DNA from: Sva-07 sp035529175
GTDB lineage: Bacteria > Actinomycetota > Acidimicrobiia > Acidimicrobiales > Ilumatobacteraceae
Length of the DNA stretch: 8,244 nucleotides
NCBI GenBank assembly: GCA_035529175.1
Contig: DATKXG010000138.1
Location: forward strand, 1 to 8,244
Direction of reading: 5' to 3'
The notes below the pieces were generated by a model. That model was not told the DNA's origin. It saw only the letters and a program-made list of their open reading frames with translations, and ran no database searches. Positions 5,773 through 8,244 of the stretch are shown here, piece by piece; the stretch's first letter is position 1; each line of letters starts with the position of its first letter. The position numbers and the translations under genes are program-made.

Positions 5773-6665
5773 CCAGCCCGGTGAGCGACGCGGGTGTCCG
5801 AGCGTTCCCGGCCGGATCGTGCGACACCCACGTGCACATCTACGACGCTCGCTACCCGGTGGCGCGATCCGCCGTCCTCCGTCCCGATGATGCGCTGGTG
5901 GCCGACTACCGCCGGTTCCAGGCGTCGTTCGGCCTCGATCGCGTCGTGGTCGTCCAGCCCACCACGTACGGCCTCGACAATCGTTGCCAGCTCGAGGCGC
6001 TGGCCGAGCTGGCCGAGCTGAGCGGGCTGGGCGATGCCGCCCGCGCGATCGTGGTCGTCGATGCCGACACCAGCGCCGACGAGCTGCGCCGCCTCGACGA
6101 GCAGGGGGCTCGTGGCGCCCGGTTCCACATGCTCCCCGGCGGGGCGGTCGGGTGGGACGACCTGCCGATCGTCGCCTCGCGCATCGCCGAGTTGGGATGG
6201 CACGTCCAGCTCCAGCTCGACGGGCGCGAACTCCCGCACCGGCTCGATGAACTGCTGGCACTGCCGACCCCGCTGGTGGTCGATCACGTCGGCCGGTTCA
6301 TGCCACCGGTCACGCCCGACCACGACGCCTTCGGTGCGCTGCTCGCGCTGATCGACACCGGCCGCACCTGGGTGAAGCTCTCGGCGCCGTACGAGTCCAC
6401 GCTCGAGGATGCGCCGACCTTCCCAAGTGTGTCGACGTTGGCGAGGGCACTCGTTGCGGCCTACCCCGAGCGGATGCTGTGGGCCAGCAACTGGCCACAC
6501 CCCGGCCACGTCGAGCCGCTCACCGACCGCGACCTCCTCGCGCTGACGCTCGATTGGCTGCCGAACCCGACGGTGCGCCACCGTGTGCTCGTCGCCAACC
6601 CCGCCGAGCTGTACGGCTTCGACCCGCTCATCGACCCGCTCATCGACCAGAGGAGTTCACCATGA
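5769..6665 (+). CDS. COG3618-type amidohydrolase, probable sugar-lactone hydrolase
   Basis: This 298-residue TIM-barrel hydrolase belongs to the amidohydrolase-2 family (PF04909, COG3618). That group includes 2-pyrone-4,6-dicarboxylate lactonase (LigI), L-fucono-lactonase and galactarolactone isomerase. Visible marks are the metal or substrate motif CDTHVHIYD (H21, H23), VVQPTTYG at 61-68, GARFHML at 116-122, VDHVGR at 171-176, WVKLSAPYE at 201-209, and WASNWPHP at 238-245. The last motif has Asn241 where LigI has Asp in its DWPHP motif. A lactonase role is inferred from the family and the SDR next door. Start choice is uncertain. TTG at 5769 overlaps the preceding TGA and gives MTSPVSDAG; GTG at 5757 or 5781 is also possible. 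The 3' end carries a 12-bp duplication and runs into the next gene through an ATGA overlap, indicating translational coupling. Confidence 0.88.
   Translation: MTSPVSDAGVRAFPAGSCDTHVHIYDARYPVARSAVLRPDDALVADYRRFQASFGLDRVVVVQPTTYGLDNRCQLEALAELAELSGLGDAARAIVVVDADTSADELRRLDEQGARGARFHMLPGGAVGWDDLPIVASRIAELGWHVQLQLDGRELPHRLDELLALPTPLVVDHVGRFMPPVTPDHDAFGALLALIDTGRTWVKLSAPYESTLEDAPTFPSVSTLARALVAAYPERMLWASNWPHPGHVEPLTDRDLLALTLDWLPNPTVRHRVLVANPAELYGFDPLIDPLIDQRSSP
6621..6644 (+). repeat. 12-bp tandem duplication at the 3' end of the amidohydrolase gene
   Basis: The unit gacccgctcatc is repeated twice without interruption, giving DPLI-DPLI in the protein tail. It ends six bases before the AGGAG ribosome site (6651-6655) of the following SDR gene. 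Confidence 0.85.
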
Positions 6666-7444
6666 CCGATCACGTCACGCACTACGCCACCTATCCGTCG
6701 CTCGCCGACCGCACGGTGTTCATCACCGGAGGGGCCGACGGGATCGGGAGCGCCATGGTCCAGCACTTCGCCCGTCAGGGCAGCAAGGTCGCGTTCGTCG
6801 ACAAGAGCGTGGAGTACGCCGAACGAACGATCGCTGCCTGCGTCGAGGCCGGCGCCGCGCACACCCCGCTGTTCTACGAGGTCGACCTGGTCGACATCGA
6901 GGCACTGCGCGCGGCGTGCGCCGCAGCGGTCCGTGACCTCGGCGGGGTCACCGTGCTCGTCAACAACGCTGCCAGTGACGACCGGCACGACTGGCGCGAG
7001 GTCACGCCCGAGTACTTCGACGAACGGATGCACGTCAACCTCCGTCACTACTTCTTCGCGATCCAGGCGCTCGCGCCGCAGATGGTCGACGCCGGGCTCG
7101 GGTCGATCGTCAACATCGGGTCGAGCAGCTATCTGATGCAGGAGGACATGTTCCCCGGCTACGCGATCGCGAAGTCGGCGGTCGAGGGCATCACGCGGAC
7201 GATGGCGCGCACGTTCGGCCCGCACAACGTCCGGGTCAACACCGTGATGCCCGGGTGGGTGCCCACCGAGCGCCAGCTCACGAAGTGGTGGTCGCCGGAG
7301 GGCGAAGCCCAGACGATGCGCGACCAGGCACTCAAGAAGCGCATCACGCCCGACGAGTTCGTGCAGATGGTGCTCTTCCTGGCCGCCGATGACGGGGGTG
7401 GCTGTACCGCCCAGAACTTCATCGTCGACGGCGGCCGGTTCTGA
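6662..7444 (+). CDS. SDR-family oxidoreductase, aldose 1-dehydrogenase-like
   Basis: This 260-residue classical short-chain dehydrogenase uses NAD(P)+ in the cytoplasm. The cofactor loop TGGADGIG is at 22-29. D47 after the second strand (VAFVDKS) points to NAD. NNAAS is at 101-105 and N126 is the structural Asn. The catalytic Ser is S154 in NIGSSS, followed by Tyr167 and Lys171 (YAIAK). The C-terminal half, with PGWVPTERQ at 197-205, MVLFLAADD and CTAQNFIVDGG, resembles SDR sugar dehydrogenases acting on xylose, arabinose, galactose or fucose. This is recognition from memory, so the exact sugar is open. The start is firm: AGGAG (6651-6655) lies six bases before the ATG, which overlaps the amidohydrolase stop as ATGA. 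Coupling to a lactonase gene supports aldose-to-lactone oxidation. It ends the operon and converges on a membrane-protein gene. Confidence 0.93.
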   Translation: MTDHVTHYATYPSLADRTVFITGGADGIGSAMVQHFARQGSKVAFVDKSVEYAERTIAACVEAGAAHTPLFYEVDLVDIEALRAACAAAVRDLGGVTVLVNNAASDDRHDWREVTPEYFDERMHVNLRHYFFAIQALAPQMVDAGLGSIVNIGSSSYLMQEDMFPGYAIAKSAVEGITRTMARTFGPHNVRVNTVMPGWVPTERQLTKWWSPEGEAQTMRDQALKKRITPDEFVQMVLFLAADDGGGCTAQNFIVDGGRF

Positions 7445-7470
7445 CCGAGCGTCGGCGACGGAGGGTCAGA
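7440..7470. terminator. Composite hairpin between convergent genes, possible bidirectional terminator
   Basis: The outer arms tctgacc (7440-7446) and ggtcaga (7464-7470) are perfect inverted repeats. Inside lies a second stem, cgtc (7450-7453) with gacg (7457-7460). The structure spans the stop codons of both convergent genes, so it could form in either transcript. There is no T-tract, so termination is inferred only from position. Confidence 0.35.
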
Positions 7471-7981
7471 TCCGCCGCCGGCTGTACAGGTGCAGCGTGC
7501 GATGCCAGTTCCGTTCGGCGCGTGACGAGTCCCAGGCACCGGTGATCGCGACGCCGGCTCCGACCCAGCACACCAACGCGGCGAGCACGACGCCGGCATC
7601 GACGATGTCCTCGACGGTGATCCGCCCGTGGGCGAACAGCTTGTCGAAGGGATCGTGCACGACCATGACGGCAGCCGTCAGTGCGCCGATGACCACGAGC
7701 AGGGTGGCGCACACCGCGAGGTGACGGGCGCGAAAGACGCGATACGCATCGGAGAACGCAGAGGTGACGATCACCTGGACGGACCGAGCGACGAGGGCCA
7801 GCGCGAGCGCAACCACCACGAGCCCGCCCATCACCGCGGATCTCCCGGTCGAGATCGAGTCGTCGAGTTGTCCGGTGACGCGGTGGGTCAGGACGAGGAA
7901 TCCGAGTCCGGCGCCAAGCAGGGCGAGTCGCAGCCAGAAGTAACGGGTGGGGGAGAGTTCGCTGGTCGATTTCGTCGACAT
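7466..7981 (-). CDS. Four-helix integral membrane protein, function unknown
   Basis: I do not recognise a family for this 171-residue protein. It has four hydrophobic segments, at about 14-35, 49-73, 87-108 and 127-148, separated by short loops. A basic, Arg/His-rich tail follows (residues 154-171). A loop before helix 4 holds HDPFDKLFAHGRITVEDIVD. By the positive-inside rule the Arg-rich stretch near 80-87 and the C-terminal tail probably face the cytoplasm. The ATG at 7981 is chosen because AGGAG (7993-7989) lies seven bases upstream; the frame is open for 13 more codons but without such support. It is on the same strand as the truncated gene at 8105-8244 but is separated from it by a strong hairpin, so it is probably transcribed separately. 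Transport, stress or signalling roles are all possible; none is shown by motif. Confidence 0.8.
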   Translation of the reverse strand: MSTKSTSELSPTRYFWLRLALLGAGLGFLVLTHRVTGQLDDSISTGRSAVMGGLVVVALALALVARSVQVIVTSAFSDAYRVFRARHLAVCATLLVVIGALTAAVMVVHDPFDKLFAHGRITVEDIVDAGVVLAALVCWVGAGVAITGAWDSSRAERNWHRTLHLYSRRRI

Positions 7982-8035
7982 GACTGATCTCCTTTCATCC
8001 CCCTGTCGACCAGTCTCCACCGTGCCCCCAGATAG

Positions 8036-8073
8036 TGCAAGGCGGGCCCCTCCGAGGAGAGGCCCGCCTTGCA
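8036..8073 (-). terminator. Strong GC-rich hairpin, likely terminator of the partial gene at 8105-8244
   Basis: A perfect 13-bp stem pairs 8036-8048 (tgcaaggcgggcc) with 8061-8073 around a 12-base loop that can itself pair weakly. It lies 31 bp beyond the stop of the truncated minus-strand gene and before the next gene's ribosome site. No T-run follows on the minus strand, which is common for actinobacterial terminators. Confidence 0.6.
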
Positions 8074-8104
8074 GAGGTGGGGGGGTTCGTTGGATCCGTC
8101 GTCG

Positions 8105-8244
8105 TCAGACGCTGGCGGTCTCCATGACCGGCTCGTCGGTCGGGGTGTCGACCTTGGTGCCGGTTTGCTTGCTGGTCGAGCGGACCTGCCAGATGAAGCC
8201 GGCGCCCATCACGGTGCAGACCACGCCGAGTCCGGCGAGCAGTG
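8105..8244 (-). CDS. Partial small membrane protein, C-terminal end only
   Basis: The minus-strand frame is open from the window edge to a TGA at 8107-8105, giving about 45 visible residues. They form one hydrophobic helix (LLAGLGVVCTVMGAGFIW), then a charged turn (QVRSTSK) and an acidic, Thr-rich tail ending in METASV. This looks like the last transmembrane helix and cytoplasmic tail of a membrane protein. The start lies outside the window, and the family cannot be named from this piece. The hairpin 31 bp downstream supports this stop as a real gene end. Confidence 0.6.
   Translation of the reverse strand, partial: LLAGLGVVCTVMGAGFIWQVRSTSKQTGTKVDTPTDEPVMETASV

Noticed and set aside
4732..6261. 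A 509-codon minus-strand frame opposite the hydroxyacid dehydrogenase and amidohydrolase genes.
   Set aside because: It is Arg/Gly-rich and has no motif, and the + strand carries two well-conserved enzymes across the same region.

Overview
This is a high-GC, densely packed chromosomal window. Most starts lie next to GGAG/AGGAG-type ribosome sites or look leaderless, GTG and TTG starts are frequent, and the hairpins at gene ends lack T-tracts. Together with the protein flavours this suggests an actinobacterium, possibly of the Acidimicrobiia (Ilumatobacter-like). The taxonomic guess is inference from style, not from a marker gene.

Layout. (1) 42-551 (+) encodes a small basic protein with four repeated His/Cys modules, which I do not recognise as a named family. 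(2) 552-869 is a 318-bp gap between convergent genes. It is filled with repeats: a 24-bp tandem repeat with a third copy, a perfect 16-bp-arm inverted repeat, and a related half-element. (3) 870-2611 is a divergent pair: a zinc-independent quinone-oxidoreductase-like enzyme (-) and a TetR-family regulator (+). Their short shared control region carries two near-palindromic operators 21 bp apart, overlapping a good promoter for the oxidoreductase. (4) 2630-4699 (-) is a CPA2-type cation:proton antiporter with a long soluble C-terminal region. (5) 4780-7444 (+) is a three-gene operon: D-2-hydroxyacid dehydrogenase, COG3618-type amidohydrolase/lactonase, and an SDR dehydrogenase resembling aldose 1-dehydrogenases. 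The second and third genes overlap the stop codon of the gene before. (6) 7466-7981 (-) is a four-helix membrane protein of unknown function. (7) 8105-8244 (-) is the C-terminal end of another small membrane protein cut by the window edge, with a strong hairpin between the two.

How the genes may work together. The TetR/oxidoreductase pair looks like a self-contained inducible detoxification switch. The operon fits oxidation of a free sugar: SDR makes the aldonolactone, the COG3618 enzyme opens the lactone, and the hydroxyacid dehydrogenase acts on a downstream 2-keto or 2-hydroxy acid. No dehydratase, aldolase or transporter is in view, so the substrate is open.

The most novel-looking items are the four-module His/Cys protein, the adjacent repeat-rich gap, and the atypical active-site residues in two enzymes of the operon. 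I see no tRNA, rRNA, CRISPR array, transposase or phage gene.
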